Shown here: in pieces, positions 19,215 through 28,063 of the stretch
Position numbering within the stretch: the first letter of the stretch is position 1
How the letters are laid out: every line of letters starts with the position of its first letter
DNA from: Corynebacterium ulceribovis DSM 45146
Lineage (GTDB): Bacteria; Actinomycetota; Actinomycetes; Mycobacteriales; Mycobacteriaceae
NCBI RefSeq assembly: GCF_000372445.1
Contig: NZ_AQUY01000002.1
Span: forward strand, 89,561-153,560
DNA length: 64,000 nucleotides
Direction: 5' to 3'
Translations under genes and position numbers: made by a program
The notes under the pieces: generated by a model
Seen by the model: the letters and a program-made list of their open reading frames with translations, nothing else
The model's database searches: none
What the model was told of the DNA's origin: nothing

Positions 19215-20594
19215 ATGTTCTTTATGAATGGTCAAAATCAGTTCGGCGGCACCGGTTCCGGGGCTCCGCGGAACAGCATGCACGGTGATTGGGCGGATAG
19301 CTCGGGTTCCTGGGCTCGGAGCAATGAAGCCACACCACCCACGAGTGCATTCAATCCGGTAACCCACACCGGCATGCAATCGCCTTCGCATGTTTCCCAA
19401 CAGTCGCCTTTCGCATCAGGCTCGCAGTCGGGGATGACGGGGATGTCCACTGGCGGCGGGCAACCGCCGTACCCGCCAACCGGACAAACTATGTACCAGA
19501 ATGATGGCGGTAATCGTCGACAAGGCGGCGCCAAAGTAGGGGTCGTGACTGCAGCTGCTCTCGTGCTGCTTGGCGGTGGCCTCGGCGGGGCCGTGGGCGG
19601 GGCGTTAGCGTCCAATGGCGACTCCGGCGTAGTCAACTCGCTGAAGGAGGAGCCACAGTCGGCGAACCATGCTTCGCCCGAAGGCTCGATTGAGGCAGTG
19701 GCGGACAAAGTGCTGCCATCCGTAGTGTCCATTTTTGTGGAAGCTGGCTCATCTAGCGGGCAGGGCTCCGGTTCGGTGTTGTCCTCCGACGGCCTCATCC
19801 TGACGAACTACCACGTCATTGAGGCAGCCGACAAAGACAAAGAAGCCCTCATGGCGGTACGCCTGAATGACGGTACGGTGCATCCGGCCGACCTAGTGGC
19901 AGGTGACCCATCGTCGGATATCGCGGTAATCAAGATTCGCGATGTCAATGGTCTGACCCCAATTCAGTTGGGCAATTCGGATGACCTGAAGGTGGGGCAG
20001 CAGGTGGTGGCGATTGGTTCACCACTGGGGCTGACCTCCACGGTGACCTCTGGCATTGTGTCCGCGAAGAACCGGCCGGTTCGTGCTGGCGGCGCGGATG
20101 GCAGCACCCAGTCGATTATCGACGCGATTCAGACCGATGCCGCCATTAACCCAGGTAACTCCGGTGGCCCGTTGGTCGACTTGGCTGGCAACCTCGTCGG
20201 CATTAACTCGGTGATTTCCACGACCAGTGAAAAGTCGGGCTCTATTGGCCTTGGCTTCGCCATTCCAATTAACCAGGGCCGTCGTATCGCCGATGAGCTG
20301 GTGGAAAAAGGCAAAGCAACCCGAAGCGTAATTAACGCCCAGATTGAGTCGCGGCCAACGGTGCTGGGGGCGAAAATCGTCAAGGTGAATAAAGGCGGCG
20401 CCGCGGAGCGGGCAGGTCTGGAGTCAGGCGATATTGTCATTAAAATCGGTGATCGTTCGATTTCCGACGGCGACGGACTGATTGCTGCGATACGGTCACA
20501 TCAAGTCGGTGAAACAGTGACGCTGACGGTCGTGGACGAAAAAGGCGGAAATGAACGCGAAGTCGACGTCACCATTGAAGCGGCATCTGACTAG
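19215..20594 (+). CDS. pepD: Membrane-anchored HtrA serine protease (PepD-like)
   Basis: 459 residues. A Gly/Ser/Pro/Gln-rich cytoplasmic N-terminus (1-105) precedes one membrane helix (about 112-132). The trypsin-like domain has the catalytic triad: His in LTNYHVIEA (about 201), Asp in SSDIAVIKI (about 235) and Ser in NPGNSGGPLVD (about 315). A PDZ domain ends the protein. HtrA proteases degrade or refold damaged envelope proteins. Directly downstream of mprAB, as in mycobacteria, where it is part of the MprAB/SigE stress response. An alternative ATG is 9 bases inside the gene. Confidence 0.92.
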   Translation: MFFMNGQNQFGGTGSGAPRNSMHGDWADSSGSWARSNEATPPTSAFNPVTHTGMQSPSHVSQQSPFASGSQSGMTGMSTGGGQPPYPPTGQTMYQNDGGNRRQGGAKVGVVTAAALVLLGGGLGGAVGGALASNGDSGVVNSLKEEPQSANHASPEGSIEAVADKVLPSVVSIFVEAGSSSGQGSGSVLSSDGLILTNYHVIEAADKDKEALMAVRLNDGTVHPADLVAGDPSSDIAVIKIRDVNGLTPIQLGNSDDLKVGQQVVAIGSPLGLTSTVTSGIVSAKNRPVRAGGADGSTQSIIDAIQTDAAINPGNSGGPLVDLAGNLVGINSVISTTSEKSGSIGLGFAIPINQGRRIADELVEKGKATRSVINAQIESRPTVLGAKIVKVNKGGAAERAGLESGDIVIKIGDRSISDGDGLIAAIRSHQVGETVTLTVVDEKGGNEREVDVTIEAASD

Positions 20595-20634
20595 TTAAGC
20601 TGCGAAAACAAGCTGCGAAGATAAGAGGATAAAC

Positions 20635-21210
20635 ATGGATGCCCTAGACCAAATTCGGACGGACCGCCTCGGCGGATCGGAAGAACCAGCTCCGGAACAT
20701 TTGGACCAAATTGAAATTGACCTCCACGAAACTGCAGGTCAGCGTCGTGCATTGGTCGCGTTGGTAGAAGATAACGGCAACGGAGAAAGCGGTCGCATCT
20801 GCGAACTCACCGCGGAGCTCCTTGACGAAGGTGGCTTTACTGTCGATGCCGCGCTGACCGTGCCACGCGAAGTAGACCGGATCCGTGAAGCCATTGAAAC
20901 CGCTGTGGTGGGCGGCGCGGACCTCGTCATCACCATTGGTGGCACCGGTGTCGGACCGCGCGATGTCACCCCAGAAGCAACCCTCGACGTGCTCGATATG
21001 GAAGTTCCGGGCATCGCCGAAGCTCTGCGGAACTCCGGCCAAGTAGCTGGCGCTACCGAAGTGCTGCTCTCGCGCGGCCTGTCCGGGATTTCCGGGTCGA
21101 CGGTGGTAGTCAACCTTGCTGGCACCCGCGGCGCTGTCCGCGATGGCATGTCGACGTTGTGCCCGCTGGTGCATCTGTTGCTGGATGAGCTGAATACGTG
21201 GGAAGGGTAG
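20635..21210 (+). CDS. moaB: MoaB/MogA-family molybdopterin-binding protein
   Basis: 191 residues. The MoCF-biosynthesis fold is shown by GRICELTAELLDEGGF and TIGGTGVGPRDVTPEAT, the molybdopterin-binding loop. A 35-residue N-terminal extension lies before the domain. Such proteins adenylate molybdopterin, but in this conserved mprAB-pepD-moaB2-mscL neighbourhood (Rv0984) its role is unclear. It starts 40 bases after pepD and precedes a small gene by 4 bases. Confidence 0.85.
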   Translation: MDALDQIRTDRLGGSEEPAPEHLDQIEIDLHETAGQRRALVALVEDNGNGESGRICELTAELLDEGGFTVDAALTVPREVDRIREAIETAVVGGADLVITIGGTGVGPRDVTPEATLDVLDMEVPGIAEALRNSGQVAGATEVLLSRGLSGISGSTVVVNLAGTRGAVRDGMSTLCPLVHLLLDELNTWEG

Positions 21211-21214
21211 CGCT

Positions 21215-21442
21215 GTGACCGAAAAGGTTTCGCGGGGTCGACGTCGTGTTCGCCGGATCGCTAACGGCGACACAGCAGCGCTCAATCCGCAACGCACCGC
21301 TTTAACGCCACGGCACCGGGATGCACAGAAAATCCAGACGCTGGATGAGCCGGCACCGGAAACAATAGAAGAACTGGAAAAATCCACCCTCAACAATGAG
21401 TTTTGGGCAGAAGAAGAGCCACCCCACTACTCCGAACGCTAA
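21215..21442 (+). CDS. Small conserved-looking protein of unknown function
   Basis: 75 residues, GTG start 4 bases after the moaB stop, so likely cotranslated. The N-terminus is strongly basic (RGRRRVRRI) and the C-terminus acidic (ELEKSTLNNEFWAEEEPPHY). I do not recognise a domain. The tight coupling to moaB and codon use like the neighbours make it a probable real gene. Confidence 0.55.
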   Translation: MTEKVSRGRRRVRRIANGDTAALNPQRTALTPRHRDAQKIQTLDEPAPETIEELEKSTLNNEFWAEEEPPHYSER

Positions 21443-21513
21443 CCGAAGTTAGTGCAGGGAGCCGTAGGGTGGCTTCTTGCTAGTTGGCGCGCTTACGTTT
21501 CGCACGCTTACGT

Positions 21514-21550
21514 TTGGCGCGCTGCCAGCTAGCGACTGGCGCGCAGCCAA
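21514..21550. other. GC-rich imperfect hairpin between convergent genes
   Basis: TTGGCGCGCTGCCAG and CTGGCGCGCAGCCAA flank a 7-base loop and pair over most of their length. They sit between the convergent moaB operon and mscL. There is no T-run. Just before it, CGCTTACGTTT is repeated twice. It may act as a bidirectional transcription barrier; inference only. Confidence 0.35.
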
Positions 21551-21562
21551 CTGGCATGCAAG

Positions 21563-21991
21563 CTATGCGCGGTGTGCGCCGCCGGTCGCTTCGCCGTCCT
21601 GCTTAGCCAGCAGGTCGCGGATGTCTTCCAGCAGGATTTCGGTGTTCGACTTTTCGTCCTCTTCTTCGTCAGCACCGATCTTGGCCTTGCGGCGCTCTTC
21701 CAGCTTGTTCATCGGCATCACTAGGATGAAGTACACGACGGCAGCGATAATCAGGAAGTTAATGACTGCGGAAACCAGGCCGCCCAAGTCAACGAAAGTC
21801 GCTGGGTTGTCTGGAAGCAGCTGGAAGCCCCAGCCCAACTCCTGGTCGCCACCGAAGACGGCGAGCAGTGGGGTGATGATGGCCTCAGTGAACTTAGTGA
21901 CAATGCCGGTGAATGCAGCACCGACAACGACACCGACGGCAAGGTCAATGACGTTGCCGCGCATGATGAATTCTTTGAACCCCTGGAGCAT
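21563..21991 (-). CDS. mscL: Large-conductance mechanosensitive channel
   Basis: 142 residues. MLQGFKEFIMRGNVIDLAVG is the typical MscL N-terminal amphipathic helix and start of TM1 (about 14-43); TM2 is at about 70-95, followed by the charged cytoplasmic KLEERRKAK segment and an acidic helix. It opens under membrane tension to release solutes during hypo-osmotic shock. GAGGAG lies 6-11 bases before the ATG at 21991; the frame's earlier ATG at 22006 adds MRRSS, not found in MscL. A classic neighbour of mprAB-pepD in actinobacteria. Confidence 0.95.
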   Translation of the reverse strand: MLQGFKEFIMRGNVIDLAVGVVVGAAFTGIVTKFTEAIITPLLAVFGGDQELGWGFQLLPDNPATFVDLGGLVSAVINFLIIAAVVYFILVMPMNKLEERRKAKIGADEEEDEKSNTEILLEDIRDLLAKQDGEATGGAHRA

Positions 21992-22061
21992 GGAGCTTCT
22001 CCTCAAATTGTAAACGTGGTATTAGTTCCGGTCGGGAGCTTAATCCCACTGAACACAATAG

Positions 22062-22721
22062 TCATTGTGGAGTGGTCAACAAAAGGGATAACGGGCCAGA
22101 AAGCCCAGCTGCGGCCACTTCTGCAGCTTCGTCACGGGAAAGTGCAACGAGAACGGCAGCGTCCGTGTCGGAGTCCGCATTGAGGGTAGTAATAACCCGC
22201 CCACCTGCAGCAATTACCCGCGCGTCCCCAGAATTTCGCTGCGTGGACACAATGTCTACTGCATCTCCAGTGTGCAAATGTGCAACTAAAACCGGGTCGT
22301 TCGGTCGGATTGACACAATATGAGATCCGCTGTGGTTTTCGTCACCAGCGCTGATTTTTGCCACTAAACTGTCCGAAACCAAACGCAATTCCGTCAAAAT
22401 TTCACCCCGCCCCACCGGTCCGATCGGAATAGAACCCACAATTTCGGCATCCGGCGCCAACGCAAACTCCGGCACTAGCTCCATCGGCACCAGAACGGTC
22501 TCTACGTCAGCATCAGTCAGTGGTTCCCCAGCCACCAACTCCGTTTTCGCCACCACAACACGGGCGGCATCAGCCGGCGGCGCCACCGCAGGTTGCAGCA
22601 ACGTGGCAGCAGCAATCAGCACCAACACGCCAGCTGCGATCCGCCGCAACAGCACAATCCGCGGCCACCCCGGGGTGCGCAAGACCGTCAGCAGCGACGG
22701 CGAATGTTTCCGAGTGCCCAT
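22062..22721 (-). CDS. Membrane protein with SAF domain
   Basis: 219 residues. A basic N-terminus is followed by a single membrane helix at about 24-46 and an extracytoplasmic SAF domain (about 54-115, VVVAKTELVAGEPLTDADVE and the RGEILTE turn). SAF domains occur in CpaB/RcpC pilus-assembly proteins and flagellar FlgA. No pilus genes are near, so the function is unknown; equivalent genes lie between mscL and the fmdB-like gene in other corynebacteria as far as I recall. About 70 bases separate it from mscL. Confidence 0.7.
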   Translation of the reverse strand: MGTRKHSPSLLTVLRTPGWPRIVLLRRIAAGVLVLIAAATLLQPAVAPPADAARVVVAKTELVAGEPLTDADVETVLVPMELVPEFALAPDAEIVGSIPIGPVGRGEILTELRLVSDSLVAKISAGDENHSGSHIVSIRPNDPVLVAHLHTGDAVDIVSTQRNSGDARVIAAGGRVITTLNADSDTDAAVLVALSRDEAAEVAAAGLSGPLSLLLTTPQ

Positions 22722-22828
22722 AACTCGAGTTCCCCTCAGTTAGCGTCCTTCATAACGTCAAAAAGCTCAATGAAACGGACGCAGGGGACGGGCAAACGGT
22801 TCCCTATCGGCGGGGCTAACCCGGGGAA

Positions 22829-23050
22829 CTAGTTGGCGGAAGCGCTCGAATTGCTGCCGGAGCTGCCGGAATTGCTGCGCGAATCGGTGCGGTAGAAACC
22901 GGAACCATTGAAGGTCACGCCGATGGAACCGAACACTTTACGCAGGTTGCCGCCACATTTCGGGCATTCAGTGAGGCTGTCGTCATCAAAGGACTGGCGA
23001 ATGTCGAAGGCGTAATTGCAGTCCTTGCAGCGGTAAGCATAGATTGGCAC
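22829..23050 (-). CDS. FmdB-family zinc ribbon protein
   Basis: 73 residues with a GTG start giving VPIYAYRCKDCNYAFDI, the invariant beginning of FmdB-type regulators. Two Cys pairs, CKDC and CPKC, should bind one zinc. The C-terminus is a Ser/Gly/Asn-rich tail. The frame reaches back to 23101, but those residues do not resemble the family. Function unknown; the family is often called putative regulatory protein. Confidence 0.8.
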   Translation of the reverse strand: MPIYAYRCKDCNYAFDIRQSFDDDSLTECPKCGGNLRKVFGSIGVTFNGSGFYRTDSRSNSGSSGSNSSASAN

Positions 23051-23060
23051 GGCCCCAATT

Positions 23061-23678
23061 TTAGTGCTTATTGACGGAGCGAATTGCCGTCGGGGTAACA
23101 ATATGTGTCACCGGAACGTCATGCGGCTCGGTCGGGATGTGCTCCCGCAACTCCCACGGATACAGGCACAGCAGGCGCGGGGCACTGTCCGAAGCAAGCG
23201 GTAAGGACTGATCGTAGAAACCGCCACCGCGGCCCATCCGCATGCCGGAGGAATCTCCTGCCAACCCCGGAACAAAAATCACATCCGCCACCGCAATCGC
23301 ATCAGCGCCCAGCGCAGGGCCAGTCGGCTCCAACAGATCCATCCGGGCCGGCGCCAAGGACGACGCATCCTGATACTCCGCCCAATCCAACGGGCCAGGC
23401 GCCCCAACAATTGGCAGCAACACCCGCACGCCAAGGTCTTTCAGCTGCTGCGGCAACGACGTGGTGCCCGGCTCCATGCCAAGCGGGACATAGGTGGCAA
23501 CCGTATATGGGGGCGCAGGCGGCGCGTCCGACATGGCGCGCTCAGCCAAGGCACCCTGGACGAAGGCGAGCAGCAGTGCGGTCAGTGCCGAGTCCAAGGG
23601 AGTGCGCTGGTCATCGGGCAGATCGCGGCGCCGCGCGAGTAGTTCCATCCGTAGCATTTGCTTAGTGTCGGCGGTCAT
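23061..23678 (-). CDS. 5-formyltetrahydrofolate cyclo-ligase
   Basis: 205 residues. The ATP-dependent enzyme converts 5-formyl-THF to 5,10-methenyl-THF. The signature GRGGGFYDQSL near residue 150 and the N-terminal basic KQMLRMELLARRRDL segment are visible. GGACGC before the ATG at 23678 and lack of homology upstream favour this start over 23726. It is divergent from galU with 116 bases between starts, the same arrangement as in mycobacteria. Confidence 0.9.
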   Translation of the reverse strand: MTADTKQMLRMELLARRRDLPDDQRTPLDSALTALLLAFVQGALAERAMSDAPPAPPYTVATYVPLGMEPGTTSLPQQLKDLGVRVLLPIVGAPGPLDWAEYQDASSLAPARMDLLEPTGPALGADAIAVADVIFVPGLAGDSSGMRMGRGGGFYDQSLPLASDSAPRLLCLYPWELREHIPTEPHDVPVTHIVTPTAIRSVNKH

Positions 23679-23794
23679 TGGCGCGTCCTTTCTGGGGCAC
23701 GAAATGTGCGCCAAATAGTAAGGCATATGTAAGAAAGTGTAATTGGCCGAGTCAATAACCGAGAATGAGCAACCTGCCCGGTAGGGTTGCTTCT

Positions 23795-24712
23795 ATGACC
23801 CAACCTCACGCCGATTCCGTGCCCTTCCGCACCGTCATTGTGCCGGCTGCGGGCTTGGGAACCAGATTCCTGCCAGCGACTAAAACTGTGCCAAAGGAAC
23901 TGCTGCCTGTAGTCGATACCCCAGGTATTGAACTGATTGCTGAAGAAGCAGCGAAGGCGGGTGTCAAGCGGCTCGCGGTGATTACTGCGCCGAACAAAGA
24001 CGGGGTGATGGCCCACTTCCAGCGGCACACCGAACTGGAAGCCACCCTGGAAGAACGCGGTAAATCAGAGCAACTGCGCAAGGTGCAGCGCGCCGCCAAC
24101 ATCATTGACGCCGTGCCGGTGCTGCAGGAACAACCGCTGGGCTTGGGTCATGCGGTACTGCAGGGCGAAGCTGTGCTCGACGACGATGAAACCGCTGTTG
24201 GCGTGATGCTGCCGGACGACCTGGTGCTGCCGATGGGCGTGATGGAAGACATGGCGGCCGTGCGGGAAAAGCTCGGCGGCAGCGTGCTGTGCGCACTGGA
24301 AGTGCCACGGAGCCAGGTGTACAACTACGGCGTTTTTGAAGTGTCCGATGAAGCTACCGGCATGGACCGCACCCTGCGGGTCACCGGCATGGTGGAAAAG
24401 CCATCACCGGAAGAAGCACCATCGAACCTCGTGGCCACCGGCCGCTACCTGCTGGACCGCGCGATCTTTGACGCGCTGCGCCGCACCAAGCCTGGCCGTG
24501 GCGGCGAAATTCAGCTCACCGATGCCATCGAAATGCTGATTCAGGAAGGCCACCCAGTGCACATTCTGGTGCATGATGGGGTGCGCCACGACCTCGGTAA
24601 CCCCGGCGGCTACATTGCCGCGTGTGTGCACTTCGGTCTGCAGGATGAGACCTACGGGCCGACGCTACGCGAATTTATTACCAAGCGGCTGGCTGAAGAC
24701 GAAAGCAACTGA
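23795..24712 (+). CDS. galU: UTP-glucose-1-phosphate uridylyltransferase
   Basis: 305 residues. The nucleotidyltransferase signature AAGLGTRFLPATKTVPKELLPVVDTP is at the N-terminus (seen as AAGLGTRFLPATK and PKELLPVVDTP), with the second Lys region VEKPSPEEAPSN and GEIQLTDAIEMLI later. It makes UDP-glucose for cell-wall glycans and trehalose. The frame opens at 23765, but the domain start and spacing fit the ATG at 23795. First gene of a rightward group with glp, the GNAT gene and glpR. Confidence 0.93.
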   Translation: MTQPHADSVPFRTVIVPAAGLGTRFLPATKTVPKELLPVVDTPGIELIAEEAAKAGVKRLAVITAPNKDGVMAHFQRHTELEATLEERGKSEQLRKVQRAANIIDAVPVLQEQPLGLGHAVLQGEAVLDDDETAVGVMLPDDLVLPMGVMEDMAAVREKLGGSVLCALEVPRSQVYNYGVFEVSDEATGMDRTLRVTGMVEKPSPEEAPSNLVATGRYLLDRAIFDALRRTKPGRGGEIQLTDAIEMLIQEGHPVHILVHDGVRHDLGNPGGYIAACVHFGLQDETYGPTLREFITKRLAEDESN

Positions 24713-24735
24713 GGTAGGCGAGAGGGACCACGCAG

Positions 24736-26004
24736 ATGCGTTCAGTGGAAGAACAACAGGCTCTGATCACCGCGGCGGCGGTGAGCCCGGAGCCAGTTCG
24801 GGTTGCCATTTCCGAAGCACTCGACTTGATGTGTGCCGAAGAAGTTGAAGCCACTGTTGCGCTGCCCGGGTTCCCGCAATCGGCGATTGATGGCTACGCC
24901 GTCCGCGCGGTCGATATGACGCCGCGACCAACCGGTGACGATGCCGACGCCCCTGCCGATGACAGTGTCGCGGAAGTGTCACTGCCGGTGGTTGGCGATG
25001 TCTCCGCTGGCTCGAAACACCCACTGCGCCTGCAACCACGGCAGGCAGTGCGGGTGGAAACCGGTGCGCCGCTGCCAACTCTGGCTGATGCGGTGTTGCC
25101 GCTGAGCTGGTCTGACCGTGGGCAGAAGCGCGTGTCGCCGCGCCGGAAAGTGAAAACCGGCGACTTTGTGCGCCGCGTTGGTGACGATATTCAGCCCGGC
25201 GATGTTGCGGTCAGCTCCGGCAGCATTATTGGTCCGGCGCAGGTGGGGTTGCTTGCGGCAGTCGGCCGGTCGAAAGTGCTGGTCCATCCGCGGCCCCGGG
25301 TGTCGATTGTGACCTTCGGCGCGGAGCTGGTCGATATTGACCGCGAACCAACTCTCGGCCAGGTTTACGACGTGAACTCCTATGCGCTGGCAGCTGCTGC
25401 CCGGGAGGCGGGCGCCGAGGTGCACCGCGTGGGTGTGGTGTCCGGCGAGCCGCGCAAAATCCGGGAAATCATTGAGTCGCAGTTGCTGCGCAGCGAAGTG
25501 TTAGTCATTTCCGGCGCTGTCGGTGGCGCCGCGGCGGACCGCTTCCGCGAGGTGCTGGCCGAACTGGGCGAGTTGGATGTCAGTCGCGTTGCCATGCACC
25601 CAGGTTCGGTGCAGGGTTTCGGCACGCTTGGTGACGATAAGATTCCGACGTTTTTGCTGCCGTCGAATCCGGTGTCTGCGTTGGTCGTATTTGAAGTGAT
25701 GGTGCGGCCGCTGATTCGCATTTCCTTGGGCAAACGTAACCCACGCCGTCGCACTATTGCTGCTCGGGTGATTTCACCAGTTGACTCGGTCTGGGGTCGA
25801 CGCGGTTATATCCGCGGCCAGCTGATGCGTGACCGAGATACCGGCGAGTATCTGGTGCAGCCTTTGGGCGCAGCTACTGGCGCGCCGTCGCACCTGTTAG
25901 CGGGGCTGGCAGAAGCGAACTGTTTGGTGGTTATCCCAGACGACATCACGGATATCCGTCCGGGTGATGTTGTCGAGGTGCTCTTTTTGTCCCAACGCAG
26001 CTAA
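24736..26004 (+). CDS. glp: Gephyrin-like MoeA-family protein (Glp)
   Basis: 422 residues, MoeA fold. Visible: QSAIDGYAVRAVD, GDVSAGS, RVETGAPLPTLADAVLP, the MoCF-like segment ISGAVGGAAADRFREVL and the C-terminal beta domain ending PGDVVEVLFL. MoeA proteins insert molybdenum into molybdopterin. In C. glutamicum the protein at this locus, Glp, was shown to bind FtsZ and a membrane receptor encoded downstream, acting in cell division. Here the receptor-like gene is at 26816, so I call it Glp; enzymatic activity cannot be judged. 23 bases after galU. Confidence 0.85.
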   Translation: MRSVEEQQALITAAAVSPEPVRVAISEALDLMCAEEVEATVALPGFPQSAIDGYAVRAVDMTPRPTGDDADAPADDSVAEVSLPVVGDVSAGSKHPLRLQPRQAVRVETGAPLPTLADAVLPLSWSDRGQKRVSPRRKVKTGDFVRRVGDDIQPGDVAVSSGSIIGPAQVGLLAAVGRSKVLVHPRPRVSIVTFGAELVDIDREPTLGQVYDVNSYALAAAAREAGAEVHRVGVVSGEPRKIREIIESQLLRSEVLVISGAVGGAAADRFREVLAELGELDVSRVAMHPGSVQGFGTLGDDKIPTFLLPSNPVSALVVFEVMVRPLIRISLGKRNPRRRTIAARVISPVDSVWGRRGYIRGQLMRDRDTGEYLVQPLGAATGAPSHLLAGLAEANCLVVIPDDITDIRPGDVVEVLFLSQRS

Positions 26005-26040
26005 GTCTGCGGCAGCTTCTTCACGGAAGGTTCGCTACCG

Positions 26041-26715
26041 GTGTATCTTTCAGCGCCGCCCGTTGGCCAGGGCAAACACTCGGCGATGCATCCCGGGTGG
26101 CCATATTCCACCGAGCAGGTTGCCACGCGCCGCGGCACCGTGGGGTTGCGGCCATTGCGGTGGGCTGATGGCGATGCGTGGCGACGTTTACGGGTCTCGG
26201 ATGAGGAGTTGCTGCGCCCGTATGAGCCGACGGTGGCAGGGGAGTGGGCGCAGGCCCATGACCGGCAGGGCTGGCGCTCATCATTTCAGCAGTTGCGGCA
26301 TTTGGCTCTGACGGGGGCGGCAGTGCCGATGGTCATTGAGGTCGATGGTCACTTCGCTGGACAGTTAACGCTCGGAAATATTGCGCATCGTCCGGTCAGC
26401 AGTTGTTGGATTGGCTATTGGGTGCATAGCAATTTCACTGGCGGCGGGGTGGCAACTGCTGCGGTGGCCCTTGGCGTGGACCATGCATTTGGCCCAGTGG
26501 GGTTGCATCGCGTGGAGGCGACGGTGCGCCCAGATAATGCTGCGTCGCGTGCGGTGTTGTCGGCGAATGGTTTTCGGCAGGAAGGGTTGCTGCGCGCTAA
26601 TTTGCATATTGATGGCCGCTGGGAGGACCACTTGTTGGTGGCGCAGGTAGCAGGGGAGCATCGGCGCTCTGCGGTGGCGAGGTTGGCTGCGGCCGGTAAG
26701 TTAGAGCTGTTGTGA
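26041..26715 (+). CDS. GNAT N-acetyltransferase (RimJ-like)
   Basis: 224 residues with a GTG start 10 bases after GGAAGG; an internal ATG at 26086 is the alternative. The GNAT core is at about 35-205: GLRPLRWADGDAWRRLR, IGYWVHSNFTGGGVATAAVA (acetyl-CoA loop) and HRVEATVRPDNAASRAVL. The pattern is that of ribosomal-protein-alanine acetyltransferases RimJ/RimL. It matches the gene between moeA1 and Rv0996 in M. tuberculosis. Substrate unknown. Confidence 0.82.
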   Translation: MYLSAPPVGQGKHSAMHPGWPYSTEQVATRRGTVGLRPLRWADGDAWRRLRVSDEELLRPYEPTVAGEWAQAHDRQGWRSSFQQLRHLALTGAAVPMVIEVDGHFAGQLTLGNIAHRPVSSCWIGYWVHSNFTGGGVATAAVALGVDHAFGPVGLHRVEATVRPDNAASRAVLSANGFRQEGLLRANLHIDGRWEDHLLVAQVAGEHRRSAVARLAAAGKLELL

Positions 26716-26815
26716 TGCTTCTGTGACGCATGCGGCGGCGTGTTTGCACGGGCTTGAGTAACTTCATCACTAACCTGTAAAGCCAGTTATCCATATTCAG
26801 GAAGGTGGCCGTCCG

Positions 26816-28063
26816 TTGTCCAGTTCCCTCCTGCTCATCCTGATCGGTGTGGTCTGGCTCTTTGTGCTGGCGCCACTTGCGGTCAAGTCGATGAAGCCGA
26901 TTCGTCGTACCTCCGATGCCCTCACCGAGACCCGTGTGCTGCACAAAGGTGGCTCGGAGTTGCCGACTCGGAAGCGTCGCCCGCAGGTGACGCGGGCCGA
27001 TATCCGTGAGCACAACCCAGAACTCGACGACTTGGAAACGGTGGACGCCGACGAGCTGAGCGACGAAGAAGCTCAGCTGATTGTGGAGGATGAACCGGAA
27101 GCCATCATTGATGGTGATGAGGTGTTGGAACTCGAAGCCGTCGAGATCGACGATGCTGATGACGCCGACGATGCTAATGATGCTACCGATACCGAAGATG
27201 CTGACGATGCGGAATCTGAGTCTGCGGCGGAGCTAACGTCACCAAGCCCTATCATTGCGGACAGCACTGATGATTCGGTCAGCACGGACGTGCTGGCTGA
27301 TGACGCGGCGGATGAAGAATGGATGTCCAGCTACGTCCTGCCGGAAGATTTGATGGTGCTTGATGACGAAAGCGAGCACCCGGAAGCTTTGGACCGCAGC
27401 TTCGCAGGGGATAGTGACCCGGAGTTTGCGGAAGCTGACGGCTCCGAAACCACTGCCGATGCTGATGATGCTGTGGCCGCTGGCGCCGGTGGGGTTGATG
27501 GCCAATTGGACGAAACAGGTGCTGTTGAGGGCGCAGCGGACGACGCGGCGGATGAAGCAGCGCTGTTGGACAGCCCAGATGAGCTGACCGAAGAGGACCT
27601 CGAGTTCCTGCGTCGGCGAAAGGGCCGCGGCTACTTGGACCCGGAAGCAGAACGTCACTATGCGGAGCTGCGATTCCAGCGCCGTCGCCGCTGGGTACTG
27701 GTGCTGCTTGGTGTGCTGGTGGCCTCCCTGATTGCCGCTGTGGTGCTGAAGTCGGCGCTGATGTGGGCGGTGCCAGTGGCTGCTGCCGGACTGCTTGGCG
27801 CGTACCTGTGGTACCTGCGTAAGACGGTGCTGGCGGAAAAGGCCCTGCGGAAGCGCCGAATTCACTACCTGCGTCGCGCGCGACTTGGTGTGCGTACTGC
27901 TGCCGCCGACGAGATGGGTATCCCGGAGCGACTGCGTCGCCCAGGCGCTGTGGTGCTGGAGATTGATGACGAAGATCCAGTCTTCGAACACCTGGAGTAC
28001 ACCGAGTGGCATCCAGAGCTTGACGATGAGTTCTCCGATGAGGACCACCGACACGCGGGCTAG
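26816..28063 (+). CDS. glpR: Membrane receptor of Glp, divisome-associated (GlpR-like)
   Basis: 415 residues, TTG start after AGGAAGG. One membrane helix at residues 3-25 (LLLILIGVVWLFVLAPLAV), a long cytoplasmic acidic region (about 60-260) rich in Asp/Ala/Glu, then two adjacent helices (about 290-345) and a basic/acidic C-terminal tail. The layout fits Rv0996 and the C. glutamicum Glp receptor, with the long loop as the likely Glp-binding part. Lies in the same gene run as glp. The loop contains DDADDADDANDAT repeats that vary between species. Terminator at 28143. Confidence 0.82.
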   Translation: MSSSLLLILIGVVWLFVLAPLAVKSMKPIRRTSDALTETRVLHKGGSELPTRKRRPQVTRADIREHNPELDDLETVDADELSDEEAQLIVEDEPEAIIDGDEVLELEAVEIDDADDADDANDATDTEDADDAESESAAELTSPSPIIADSTDDSVSTDVLADDAADEEWMSSYVLPEDLMVLDDESEHPEALDRSFAGDSDPEFAEADGSETTADADDAVAAGAGGVDGQLDETGAVEGAADDAADEAALLDSPDELTEEDLEFLRRRKGRGYLDPEAERHYAELRFQRRRRWVLVLLGVLVASLIAAVVLKSALMWAVPVAAAGLLGAYLWYLRKTVLAEKALRKRRIHYLRRARLGVRTAAADEMGIPERLRRPGAVVLEIDDEDPVFEHLEYTEWHPELDDEFSDEDHRHAG

